From UBA4312 sp002394635 (GTDB lineage: Bacteria > Bacillota_I > Bacilli_A > Erysipelotrichales > Erysipelotrichaceae), in assembly GCA_946539765.1 (NCBI GenBank), contig CAMNHO010000034.1, positions 1-10,262 of the forward strand: DNA of 10,262 bases, written 5' to 3'. Both the position numbers and the translations under genes were made by a program. This document shows, one piece after another, positions 1 through 6,025 of the stretch. Within the stretch, counting starts at the first letter, position 1. Each line of letters starts with the position of its first letter. The notes beneath the pieces are model-generated. The model made no database searches and was not told the origin of the DNA. It saw only the letters and a program-made list of their open reading frames with translations.

Positions 1-159
1 GTTTCCTCTTTCAATATCATGACGGATCAAGGCTTGTGGCGGCCATTGTGTCAGTCCCCATTGTTTAGGATTGCCATGAGCTGCCATCCTTTCTCGAGCA
101 CACCGATAAATTTCCATCATTCTTGGCAGATCCTGTTCCGTTGATTTTCGAATTTTCAT
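1..159 (-). CDS. GNAT family N-acetyltransferase, N-terminal part only
   Basis: This is the first 53 codons of a minus-strand gene that runs off the left edge. The protein begins MKIRKSTEQDLPRMMEIY, which is the usual GNAT opening: a beta strand, then a helix after the 'DLPRM' segment. It continues with 'ARERMAAHGNPKQWG', a block typical of an unspecialised Firmicute GNAT subgroup. The family transfers acetyl groups from acetyl-CoA to amines; the acetyl-CoA loop lies beyond the edge and the substrate cannot be told. The ATG at 159 has a GGGAG ribosome binding site that begins right at the stop codon of the SMR exporter. The gap is only 12 bases, so the two genes are almost certainly co-transcribed and share the leader RNA upstream of the exporter. 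Confidence 0.8.
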   Translation of the reverse strand, partial: MKIRKSTEQDLPRMMEIYRCARERMAAHGNPKQWGLTQWPPQALIRHDIERGN

Positions 160-171
160 ATTGCCTGCTCC

Positions 172-492
172 CTAGTTATGACCCATTACCCGAATTCCGG
201 CAATACCAAAAACAATCAATAGAATACAAATATACTGTGCGACGGTCAACCTTTCATCAAACAAAATAATACCAAGAACAGAGGTTCCGATGATTCCGAT
301 CCCTGTCCAAATGGCATAGGCCGTCGACAATGGCAGTCGTTTGATAGCCAATGACAAAACAACGGCACTGGCGATGTAACCGATCATTGTCAATATGGTG
401 GGGGCCAAAACCGTAAATCCCTGTGAATATTTCATCATCACCGCCCAGAAAACCTCCAGTATACCGGCAATCAGCAATAATACCCAGCTCAT
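172..492 (-). CDS. gdx: SugE/Gdx-type small multidrug resistance exporter, likely guanidinium/H+ antiporter
   Basis: A 106-residue protein with four hydrophobic helices, the standard size for the SMR family. The proton/substrate-coupling glutamate is E13 in helix 1 (AGILEVFWAV), and helix 3 carries AYAIWTGIG at residues 58-66. The WTGIG form, rather than the WSGVG type of EmrE-like pumps, marks the SugE/Gdx subgroup. Known members work as dual-topology homodimers in the membrane and export guanidinium in exchange for protons; some also move small quaternary ammonium compounds. Only one SMR gene is present, which fits a homodimer. The start at 492 is set by an AGGAGGAG ribosome binding site. 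A structured leader RNA lies immediately upstream and a GNAT gene immediately downstream. The guanidinium substrate is inferred from the subgroup and the leader. Confidence 0.88.
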   Translation of the reverse strand: MSWVLLLIAGILEVFWAVMMKYSQGFTVLAPTILTMIGYIASAVVLSLAIKRLPLSTAYAIWTGIGIIGTSVLGIILFDERLTVAQYICILLIVFGIAGIRVMGHN

Positions 493-511
493 CCTTTTCT
501 CCTCCTGCTAC

Positions 512-585
512 AAAAAAAGGCCTATTATGCATCTTCTAAGGCCTAATGATGCATAACAAGCTCCCTACATACCCGGCGGCATGTA
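512..585 (-). promoter_or_regulatory. Candidate guanidine riboswitch (class IV/mepA-like) with terminator expression platform
   Basis: Read on the minus strand, hairpin P1 is TACAT-(GCCGCCGGGT)-ATGTA at 585-566, followed by GGGAGC. Hairpin P2 then has perfect 9-bp arms, TTATGCATC (556-548) and GATGCATAA (533-525), around a 14-base loop. That loop contains AGGCCT (544-539), and a second AGGCCT (523-518) follows P2 and runs into seven T (518-512). The two AGGCCT copies can pair into a U-tailed terminator that competes with P2. GGC in the P2 loop is also complementary to GCC in the P1 loop, so a kissing-loop contact would hold back the 5' arm of the terminator and permit transcription. Two hairpins with kissing loops plus a competing terminator is the known arrangement of guanidine-IV RNAs. 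The gene below is a Gdx exporter. Structure is seen; ligand and class are inferred. No upstream promoter could be fixed. Confidence 0.65.
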
Positions 586-613
586 TAGTTTGATGGTATC
601 ATTCTCTTCTCTT

Positions 614-1278
614 TTATGCAAGCAAGGCCTCGATTCCGTAACAAATACCAAAGGCAAGCACATCGACTGCCACAATTGTCGACCCCACTGGTGTCGATAA
701 CAGCAAGGAGATAAGAATACCACATAAGGTACATGTTACCGATAAAAAGGCTGAAAAAAGAGTTACAGTCCGAAAGCTATGAAACAATCGCATAGCAGAC
801 AAGGCCGGAAAGATGACCAGGGCCGATATCAATAATGACCCGACCAGATTCATAGCCAGGACAATGATGACCGCAATCAGGATCGCAATGATCAAATTAT
901 ACAGATCAACAGGAATTCCCGTCGCCCTGGAAAATGTTTCATCAAAGGTCACCGCAAAAATCTTATGATAAAAAAGCAGAAAGAAACAAACGATCATGAC
1001 CGAAAGTACAGCGCATAGCCAAACATCCCTCTTTGTCAAGGTCAAGATAGAAGTCGATCCAAACAAAGTACTACAGACATCCCCGGATAAATTGGAGGAT
1101 GTAGAAAACATATTCATCAATAAGTAACCAAAAGCCAAGGCCCCACAGATAACATGGCCAATGTCGCATCTCCTTTGATCTTAGTATTTTGTCCGGAACG
1201 AAGCAATAAGACTGCGCTCAATACCGTTACCGGCAGAACCAGCATCATCTCACTGGTTACCTTCAGCACAGAAGCTGG
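614..1278 (-). pseudogene. Truncated, frameshifted zinc/manganese ABC transporter permease (ZnuB/ABC-3 type)
   Basis: This remnant covers the back two thirds of an ABC-3 family metal permease, which in intact form imports Zn2+ or Mn2+ through the inner membrane with an ATPase and a binding protein. From 1278 to about 1144 one frame reads TSEMMLVLPVTVLSAVLLL, then TKIKGDATLAMLSVG. The protein then continues one frame over with ALAFGYLLMNMF and later FAVTFDETFSRATGIPV, VLAMNLVGSLLISALVIFP and a normal C-terminus at the TAA, 614-616. The frames join cleanly if one G is restored in the minus-strand run GGGG (1141-1144). Roughly the first 60-70 residues of a usual ZnuB are missing, and an in-frame TAG (1279-1281) precedes what is left. 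No ATPase or binding-protein gene is nearby. The frameshift could be a sequencing error, but the missing N-terminus could not. Confidence 0.85.
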
Positions 1279-1403
1279 CTATTCGCTCTTTACCTAGCTA
1301 CCTTATCCAATCCAAAGACAAAGCTCTTCTTCTGCAAAGCTTTGATCTGGAGGATTTCATCACAGTCATTGAACAGTTAACGAAAGGATCCCCTGTCGAT
1401 TGA
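1278..1403 (+). pseudogene. C-terminal remnant of an unidentified plus-strand gene
   Basis: The only plus-strand coding signal in the window. The frame reads AIRSLPSYLIQSKDKALLLQ and then SFDLEDFITVIEQLTKGSPVD, ending with TGA at 1401-1403. The alternation of strand-like and amphipathic-helix segments looks like real protein, and the stop codon sits inside a plus-strand rho-independent terminator, which supports a genuine gene end. No start codon with a ribosome binding site is visible, and leftward the frame runs into the antisense of the permease remnant, so the 5' part is missing. The family is not recognised; a beta strand followed by a C-terminal helix would suit a small PH-like or similar domain, but that is a guess. 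The left boundary given is where overlap with the permease coding frame ends. Confidence 0.5.
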
Positions 1404-1418
1404 CAGAGGACCTTTTTT
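1389..1418 (+). terminator. Rho-independent terminator of the plus-strand remnant
   Basis: The stem TCCCCTGTC / GACAGAGGA (1389-1397 and 1402-1410) has eight of nine positions paired, one C-A mismatch and a GATT loop, followed closely by six T at 1413-1418. It overlaps the last codons and the stop of the plus-strand remnant. On the minus strand the same hairpin follows the YgbA-like gene but with only a weak T tail, so it may partly end that operon too. Confidence 0.7.
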
Positions 1419-1737
1419 ATATTTGATTCTTTTTTGTGCTGATCAAATGCCAAAGGGCAAGAACCGGATGATGAAAGAGCATCCGTGGTCCGGCATAACG
1501 CATCACCTGGCGGATCTGTGCTCTTTGTTCCGGTCCATAACAATGAACCTTGCATTGGGAACAGAACGTTTTATTTTCCATAAACGGACATTTCGCACTG
1601 CGTTTTTGCGCATATTCGATCAATTGCCGGCATGCCTCACATGGAACCGTTGTCCCTCTATGGTTTTTCCGGCAGTATAAGAGGATCATTTCTTCTACAA
1701 TATTCTGCTCTCTTTTGATTTTTTCATCTTTTGTCAT
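1417..1737 (-). CDS. YgbA-like (nitrous oxide-stimulated promoter family) cysteine-rich protein
   Basis: A 106-residue soluble protein of the family named for E. coli YgbA, whose gene is NO-responsive (NsrR regulon). The family signature is clear: VPCEAC (C33, C36), KCPFMENKTFCSQCKVHCY (C50, C59, C62, C66), then a C-terminal block IRQVMRYAGPRMLFHHPVLA. The cysteine spacing suggests binding of a metal or iron-sulfur cluster, but no enzymatic activity is firmly established for the family. The ATG shares four bases with the stop of the preceding ABC gene (ATGA) and has no ribosome binding site of its own, so its translation likely depends on the transporter gene. The TAA stop lies at the terminator region shared with the plus-strand remnant. 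Placement as third gene of a TetR-controlled ABC operon is unusual and may tie the transporter to nitrosative or metal stress. Confidence 0.85.
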   Translation of the reverse strand: MTKDEKIKREQNIVEEMILLYCRKNHRGTTVPCEACRQLIEYAQKRSAKCPFMENKTFCSQCKVHCYGPEQRAQIRQVMRYAGPRMLFHHPVLALWHLISTKKNQI

Positions 1738-3491
1738 GTGCGGACTTTCCAGGAGGCTGCCTGTTGTCTCTGTCCGATAAAGTCTGTATAGATTCCTTCT
1801 TGTTTCATCAGCTGCGCATGGGTTCCTCGCTGAACGATCTTTCCTTTATCCACAACCAGGATCTGATCGGCTTGCTCGACCGTTTTCAAACGATGGGCAA
1901 TGAGAATGATCGTTTTTTCTTTCGTTAAGGCATCAATCGCCTGCATCAGTTCTTTTTCATTTTCCGGATCCACATTGGCTGTCGCCTCATCCAGAAAGAT
2001 GATCGGCGCATCCTTCATGATCGCCCGGGCGATGGAGATACGCTGTCTTTCTCCGCCGGATAAAGATGCCCCGCCTTCTCCGATCACGGTTTCATAGCCG
2101 TCCGGCAGCTGACAGATAAAATCGTGGCAGCATGCTTTTTTGGCCGCCTGGATCACCTTCTCCATCGAGGCCTCCGGGTGTCCAAAACGGATATTGTTGG
2201 CAATCGTATCGTGGAACAGATAGACATTCTGGAACACAAAACTGAAGTTTGCCATCAAGGCATCCATATCGTATTCCCGAACATCTTTGCCCCCGATGGT
2301 CACAACGCCCTGGTCCACATCCCAGAACCGGGCCAGAATATTTACCAACGTTGTTTTGCCACCGCCGGACGGACCGACAATAGCTGTTGTGGTTTTTTCC
2401 GGGATGGTCAAGGAAATATCATCCAGTACTTTTTGTTTATCATACGAAAAGTAAATATGCGAGGCTTCGATGTCCCTGTGTTCCGTTGTGATTGCCTGGC
2501 CGCTCAGATCCATCTGCGGTGTATCCAGAATATCCTGGGCACGACGGACACTTGTATCCACAACTCTTAGTAAAGCCGAATAGCTGCCCGCATTTTCCAG
2601 GCTGGCATAAACGATAAAGGCAGAGATGACCATTACGATGGCCGTCAGCGCTTCCATAGAACCAGCACAGTAAAAGTAGCAGGAAAAACCGACCATGGCG
2701 ACACCAGTCAGCTTGGCAACAAGGGACTGCAAGCTCATCATCGGGATCAAGGTCATCTCCATATCGGTGTTTACCTTGACGTTTTCCGCAATGGCTTCAT
2801 TGAGTTCATAGCTTTTTTTCCCTGTCAGATGATAGGCTTTGACTTCCGCCATGCCCTGTAAGTATTCCAGCACTTTTTCAACTACTTTTGCATCGGCATT
2901 GACTTTTGTTTCCGAAATGGAACCGGCCCGATTCTGCAAGCCGCTGTTGATCCATAAAAAGATGGAAAATCCGACCAAGAGAACCAATGAGATCCGCCAG
3001 TCAAAGAGTGCCAGCATCAAAAGGATCAAAGTCGTCGTCAAAAGCCCTTCACAGACCATCATAATGACACGGGTCGCCACGTTTTCCAGGTTTTCCATTA
3101 CATTGGTTGTAACGGATGTAATCTGCCCCAGACTGTTTTTATTAAAATATCCCATCGGTAAGTAACGCATATGCTCCGCAATCTCGATGCGCTTTAGGGC
3201 ACATGTGTCGTATCCCCCTTCGGTTTGCAGCATCATCGATCGTGATCGAACAAAACACAAGCCAAGGATACTGAATCCCATAATGCCAAAACTGGCACCG
3301 ATGGTCTGCATTGTCACTTCTCCGAGCCCGCCCATGGATACCGGCAGCAAAGCCCGGATCATGATGGCAATAGCCGGGATCTTCATGGCTTCCAACAAAG
3401 ACTGCAGGACCCCAAGCCAGATGGAGTGTACAAATTTTTTATGGTTTTCTTCGCCACAGAACGCAAAGAATTTTTGAATGATCCTAAGCAT
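1734..3491 (-). CDS. ABC half-transporter, second subunit (fused membrane domain and ATPase)
   Basis: A 585-residue exporter-fold subunit. Residues 1-310 form the six-helix membrane domain. The ATPase domain has Walker A GPSGGGKTT (373-381), Q-loop Q421 in FVFQNVYLF, signature LSGGE (477-481), Walker B IIFLDEA (497-503) with catalytic E502, and switch H533. All key residues are intact. After Walker B comes 'ATANVDPENE', a variant also seen in siderophore-handling YbtPQ/IrtAB-type pairs, whose members import despite the exporter fold; direction and cargo here cannot be read from sequence. The frame is open further upstream, but the ATG at 3491 has an AAGGAGGTG site eight bases away and gives the family's usual length. 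It overlaps the end of the first subunit gene by eight bases, so the two probably form a heterodimer. Confidence 0.93.
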   Translation of the reverse strand: MLRIIQKFFAFCGEENHKKFVHSIWLGVLQSLLEAMKIPAIAIMIRALLPVSMGGLGEVTMQTIGASFGIMGFSILGLCFVRSRSMMLQTEGGYDTCALKRIEIAEHMRYLPMGYFNKNSLGQITSVTTNVMENLENVATRVIMMVCEGLLTTTLILLMLALFDWRISLVLLVGFSIFLWINSGLQNRAGSISETKVNADAKVVEKVLEYLQGMAEVKAYHLTGKKSYELNEAIAENVKVNTDMEMTLIPMMSLQSLVAKLTGVAMVGFSCYFYCAGSMEALTAIVMVISAFIVYASLENAGSYSALLRVVDTSVRRAQDILDTPQMDLSGQAITTEHRDIEASHIYFSYDKQKVLDDISLTIPEKTTTAIVGPSGGGKTTLVNILARFWDVDQGVVTIGGKDVREYDMDALMANFSFVFQNVYLFHDTIANNIRFGHPEASMEKVIQAAKKACCHDFICQLPDGYETVIGEGGASLSGGERQRISIARAIMKDAPIIFLDEATANVDPENEKELMQAIDALTKEKTIILIAHRLKTVEQADQILVVDKGKIVQRGTHAQLMKQEGIYTDFIGQRQQAASWKVRT

Positions 3492-5244
3492 GGACAACAC
3501 CTCCTTCATCGCGTACAGATTGGTGCGCCTCCCACATCGCGGCATATAAGCCACCCTGGCTGACCAGCTGTTCATGGGTGCCGCTCTGTTCGATCCGTCC
3601 ATCATGAACGACATAAATCCGGTCGGCATCGGTGATGGTCGACAATCGATGGGCGATGACGATCAAGGTTTTTCCCTGCACCAGACGGGCAACGCTTTGT
3701 TGAATGACGGCTTCGTTTTCCGGGTCGGTATACGCTGTGGCTTCATCCAGAATTACGATCGGCGCATTTTTTAACATCGCCCGCGCAATCGCGATCCGCT
3801 GTCTCTGTCCGCCGGATAAATGCCCGCCGGCCGTGCCGACGATGGTCTGATAGCCGTTTTCCAGTTCCATGATAAAGTCATGACAACCGCTCTGTCTAGC
3901 TGCTTCCATAACTTGCTGGTCACTGGCTTCCAGGCATCCTAACCGGATGTTCTCCATCACTGTCATATTAAATAAGTAATTTTCCTGGGAAACAAAGGCC
4001 ACCTTATCGGCATAGGCTTCCTGGGAAATATCGCGAATATCCGTACCTCCGATCGTAATGGATCCTTGATCCACATCCCATAAGGAAGCAATCAGGCGGG
4101 CAATGGTACTCTTTCCACTTCCCGAAGGCCCCACAAAGGCAATAAAGCTGCCTTCCGGAATCTGCAGATCGATTCCATGCAGCACTTCTTTTTCCTGGTA
4201 GGAAAAATGGACATCTTTCAAGACCAGATCGTTTTGAACCGGCGCGTTGGCGTGATTTGGTCTTTTCATTTCTTCGGCTTCCACAATATCACGGACTTGA
4301 TCGATGATGGTGGTCATCGTCCGAATATCATCGGAGTAACTCATACAAGTGATCAACGGTGTAATCAATCCCACAGATAAAATGATGATCGTGACAAAGT
4401 CTTCCGCCCGCAACGATCCCGATCGCACCAACAGGCCTCCAATCGGCAGGATCCCCACCATGGTGGCCGGCATGATGACCATCGCAAAGGTCATCGGAAC
4501 GATACTGGCCCGCATCCAATCAATAAAGCTGCTGGCAGCCGCATGCGCATCACGGACAAACCGGTCGTAGCTGCTCTTTGTTTTGCCGAATACCTTAATA
4601 ACCTGGATCCCGTTAATATACTCAACCGCGGTGTCGTTTAACGCCTTAGTCGTTTCCAGTGTCTGCTGATAGAATCCCGAGCTTCCCAGCATCATCACCA
4701 TATAGCTGGCAACGCCCAAAGGCAGCGTAATTAAAGCCGCCAGGCCCATCCGCCAGTCAATGGTAAAGATATACACCAGGATCAGCACCGGTATCAGAAG
4801 ATTGGCCGTAAACTCCGGGACAATATGGGCCAGCGTGGTCTCCATACTGTCGATCCGTTCAATGAGGGTACTCTTTAAAGCCCCGCTGCTCTGTGTCAAT
4901 ACAGCGCCCAAAGGCATCCGTGTCAGCTGATCCAGTGCGCGTTTGCGGATCTCACCCAATACCGCAAAGGTGGCCCGATGCGATGTGCCTGTACTGAGCG
5001 CATGGCATAAGACCCGGCATCCCCACAACAACACCAGAAGCAGGCATCGTGTCCTATAGAAGGAAAAATCCTTGTTGGCGCCCATGAGGCCATGGACGAT
5101 ACCCGTCATCACAAAATAAGGTGCCACGGAGAAAGCCACCCCGATCACAGCCAATAGGACCGATAACACATATTGTTTCCGATGCTGCCCTGCTTGTCCA
5201 AGCAGCCATTTCAACGCGGGTTCTTTCTTTTCTTTTTCGTTCAT
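3484..5244 (-). CDS. ABC half-transporter, first subunit (fused membrane domain and ATPase)
   Basis: A 586-residue partner of the downstream ABC subunit. The membrane domain fills roughly residues 1-320. The ATPase shows Walker A GPSGSGKST (372-380), Q420 in FVSQENYLFN, signature LSGGQ (476-480), Walker B IVILDEA (496-502) with E501, and H532. Both members of the pair have intact ATPase sites, unlike many heterodimeric exporters with one degenerate site. 'ATAYTDPENE' after Walker B matches the variant in the second subunit. A start six codons' worth further up (ATG at 5259) is possible, but the ATG at 5244 has an AAAGGAGA site just before it, and the 5259 start has none. A 27-base palindrome begins 18 bases upstream, so repression by the neighbouring TetR protein is likely. 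Cargo could be a drug, peptide or metal chelate; sequence does not decide. Confidence 0.93.
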   Translation of the reverse strand: MNEKEKKEPALKWLLGQAGQHRKQYVLSVLLAVIGVAFSVAPYFVMTGIVHGLMGANKDFSFYRTRCLLLVLLWGCRVLCHALSTGTSHRATFAVLGEIRKRALDQLTRMPLGAVLTQSSGALKSTLIERIDSMETTLAHIVPEFTANLLIPVLILVYIFTIDWRMGLAALITLPLGVASYMVMMLGSSGFYQQTLETTKALNDTAVEYINGIQVIKVFGKTKSSYDRFVRDAHAAASSFIDWMRASIVPMTFAMVIMPATMVGILPIGGLLVRSGSLRAEDFVTIIILSVGLITPLITCMSYSDDIRTMTTIIDQVRDIVEAEEMKRPNHANAPVQNDLVLKDVHFSYQEKEVLHGIDLQIPEGSFIAFVGPSGSGKSTIARLIASLWDVDQGSITIGGTDIRDISQEAYADKVAFVSQENYLFNMTVMENIRLGCLEASDQQVMEAARQSGCHDFIMELENGYQTIVGTAGGHLSGGQRQRIAIARAMLKNAPIVILDEATAYTDPENEAVIQQSVARLVQGKTLIVIAHRLSTITDADRIYVVHDGRIEQSGTHEQLVSQGGLYAAMWEAHQSVRDEGGVVHA

Positions 5245-5261
5245 AAATCTCCTTTCCATTC

Positions 5262-5288
5262 AGTGAACAAAATCAAACTTTGTTCACT
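5262..5288. promoter_or_regulatory. Likely TetR operator before the ABC operon
   Basis: Perfect 10-base inverted arms AGTGAACAAA (5262-5271) and TTTGTTCACT (5279-5288) flank a 7-base AT-rich spacer. The length and symmetry fit a site for a TetR-family dimer, and the regulator is encoded directly upstream. The site ends 18 bases before the first ABC start codon, so a bound protein would cover the promoter or leader. No convincing -35/-10 pair could be placed around it. Confidence 0.75.
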
Positions 5289-5305
5289 TACCCCAAAACG
5301 CATGG

Positions 5306-5334
5306 AATGCCTGCCTTCCGAAGAAGCAGGCATT
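5306..5334 (-). terminator. Stable UUCG hairpin between the TetR gene and the ABC operon
   Basis: AATGCCTGC (5306-5314) pairs with GCAGGCATT (5326-5334), and an inner TTC/GAA pair closes the loop, giving a 12-bp stem with one bulged base. On the minus strand the loop is the very stable C(UUCG)G tetraloop. It follows the TetR stop by about 20 bases. The tail on the minus strand is CCATGCGTTTTG, a poor U-run, so termination is probably partial. Confidence 0.55.
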
Positions 5335-5355
5335 CTTTGTACTTACTATTCTTTT

Positions 5356-5964
5356 TTAAAATCCCATGATCTGTTTCCATCCGGGAATGAAAAACGCTTC
5401 CAGTGTATCCAGACATTGAAGCGCTTCCTCCAATGAATAATTGTGGATGACCGGTTCAAAAATCGTCGTAATATATCCGCTCAATAATAAGTGAAGCTGA
5501 TGATCTGTCACTTCTCGGACAGGACGACCCTGGGCTTTTAAAGTATCGAAGGCTACTAACATATGTTGTTGATTGGAAGCCACTAAATCATGAAGAAAGT
5601 TCTCATACCGGGTTCCCTGCGCTCTTGTCAATAACAGGCGATATTCATCCATTCGCGGATAGATCAGATCCCGCATCATATCGACCCAGGTGGTTTTCCA
5701 TAGATTCTCCGATTCCCTGGATAAAAACACATAGGATTCCATAATATGTTGTTCCATCCATTGATCCAGATCTTCTACAGCCGATGAAACGATCTGCTCA
5801 AAAAGGTCCTCCTTGTTCCGGCAGTGCCGATAAATACCGGCAGCTGTCAATCCGGCCCGAGAGCCAATCTGACGCATCGACGCTTTCTGATATCCACATT
5901 CCATGAATTCTTTATTCGCTGCTGCAACAATTCGTTCATAACTGGCAGTTTTATCTCTTGGCAT
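5356..5964 (-). CDS. TetR/AcrR family transcriptional regulator
   Basis: A 202-residue protein of typical TetR size. Residues 10-57 form the N-terminal helix-turn-helix domain: YERIVAAANKEFMECGYQKA, then MRQIGSRAGLTAAGIYRHC and RNKEDLFEQIV, close to the family pattern. The rest is a helical ligand-binding and dimerisation domain rich in aromatic residues (WMEQHIMESYVFL, FEPVIHNYSLEEA); the ligand cannot be predicted. The start at 5964 follows a GGAGTGAT site at a somewhat long spacing. It has its own near-consensus promoter, with a 14-base palindrome over the start of transcription, and a larger palindrome stands before the ABC genes downstream. The likely role is a repressor of the ABC/YgbA operon that is relieved when a transported or toxic compound binds. 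Confidence 0.9.
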   Translation of the reverse strand: MPRDKTASYERIVAAANKEFMECGYQKASMRQIGSRAGLTAAGIYRHCRNKEDLFEQIVSSAVEDLDQWMEQHIMESYVFLSRESENLWKTTWVDMMRDLIYPRMDEYRLLLTRAQGTRYENFLHDLVASNQQHMLVAFDTLKAQGRPVREVTDHQLHLLLSGYITTIFEPVIHNYSLEEALQCLDTLEAFFIPGWKQIMGF

Positions 5965-5983
5965 CCTGTATCATCACTCCGTG

Positions 5984-5997
5984 TTAGTCTTAACTAA
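5984..5997. promoter_or_regulatory. Small palindrome at the TetR gene transcription start
   Basis: Arms TTAGT (5984-5988) and ACTAA (5993-5997) around CTTA form a perfect 5-base inverted repeat touching the -10 box and covering the expected start point. This is a usual place for autoregulation, but its sequence is unlike the GTGAAC-type palindrome before the ABC operon, so it may be bound by another protein or be chance. Confidence 0.4.
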
Positions 5998-6025
5998 TTC
6001 TATAATAACAGACTTCCCTTGTCAA
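5997..6025 (-). promoter_or_regulatory. Promoter of the TetR gene (TTGACA-17-TAGAAT)
   Basis: On the minus strand a perfect -35 box TTGACA (6025-6020) is followed after 17 bases by TAGAAT (6002-5997), five of six matches to the sigma-A -10 box. It overlaps the stop codon of the upstream lipoprotein gene, so the TetR gene has its own promoter although it lies only 57 bases behind. It is the best vegetative promoter in the window. Confidence 0.85.

Noticed and set aside
1423..1780. Two overlapping plus-strand frames across the YgbA-like gene
   Set aside because: Both are shadows of the cysteine-rich minus-strand gene, whose family signature is unmistakable.
2124..2570. Plus-strand open frame of 148 codons
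   Set aside because: It lies wholly inside the second ABC subunit, whose motifs are complete on the other strand, and it shows no ribosome binding site or domain.
3492..3629. Longer N-terminus for the second ABC subunit
   Set aside because: The additional 46 residues are the alternate-frame reading of the end of the first subunit gene; the ATG at 3491 has a near-perfect ribosome binding site and gives the normal length.
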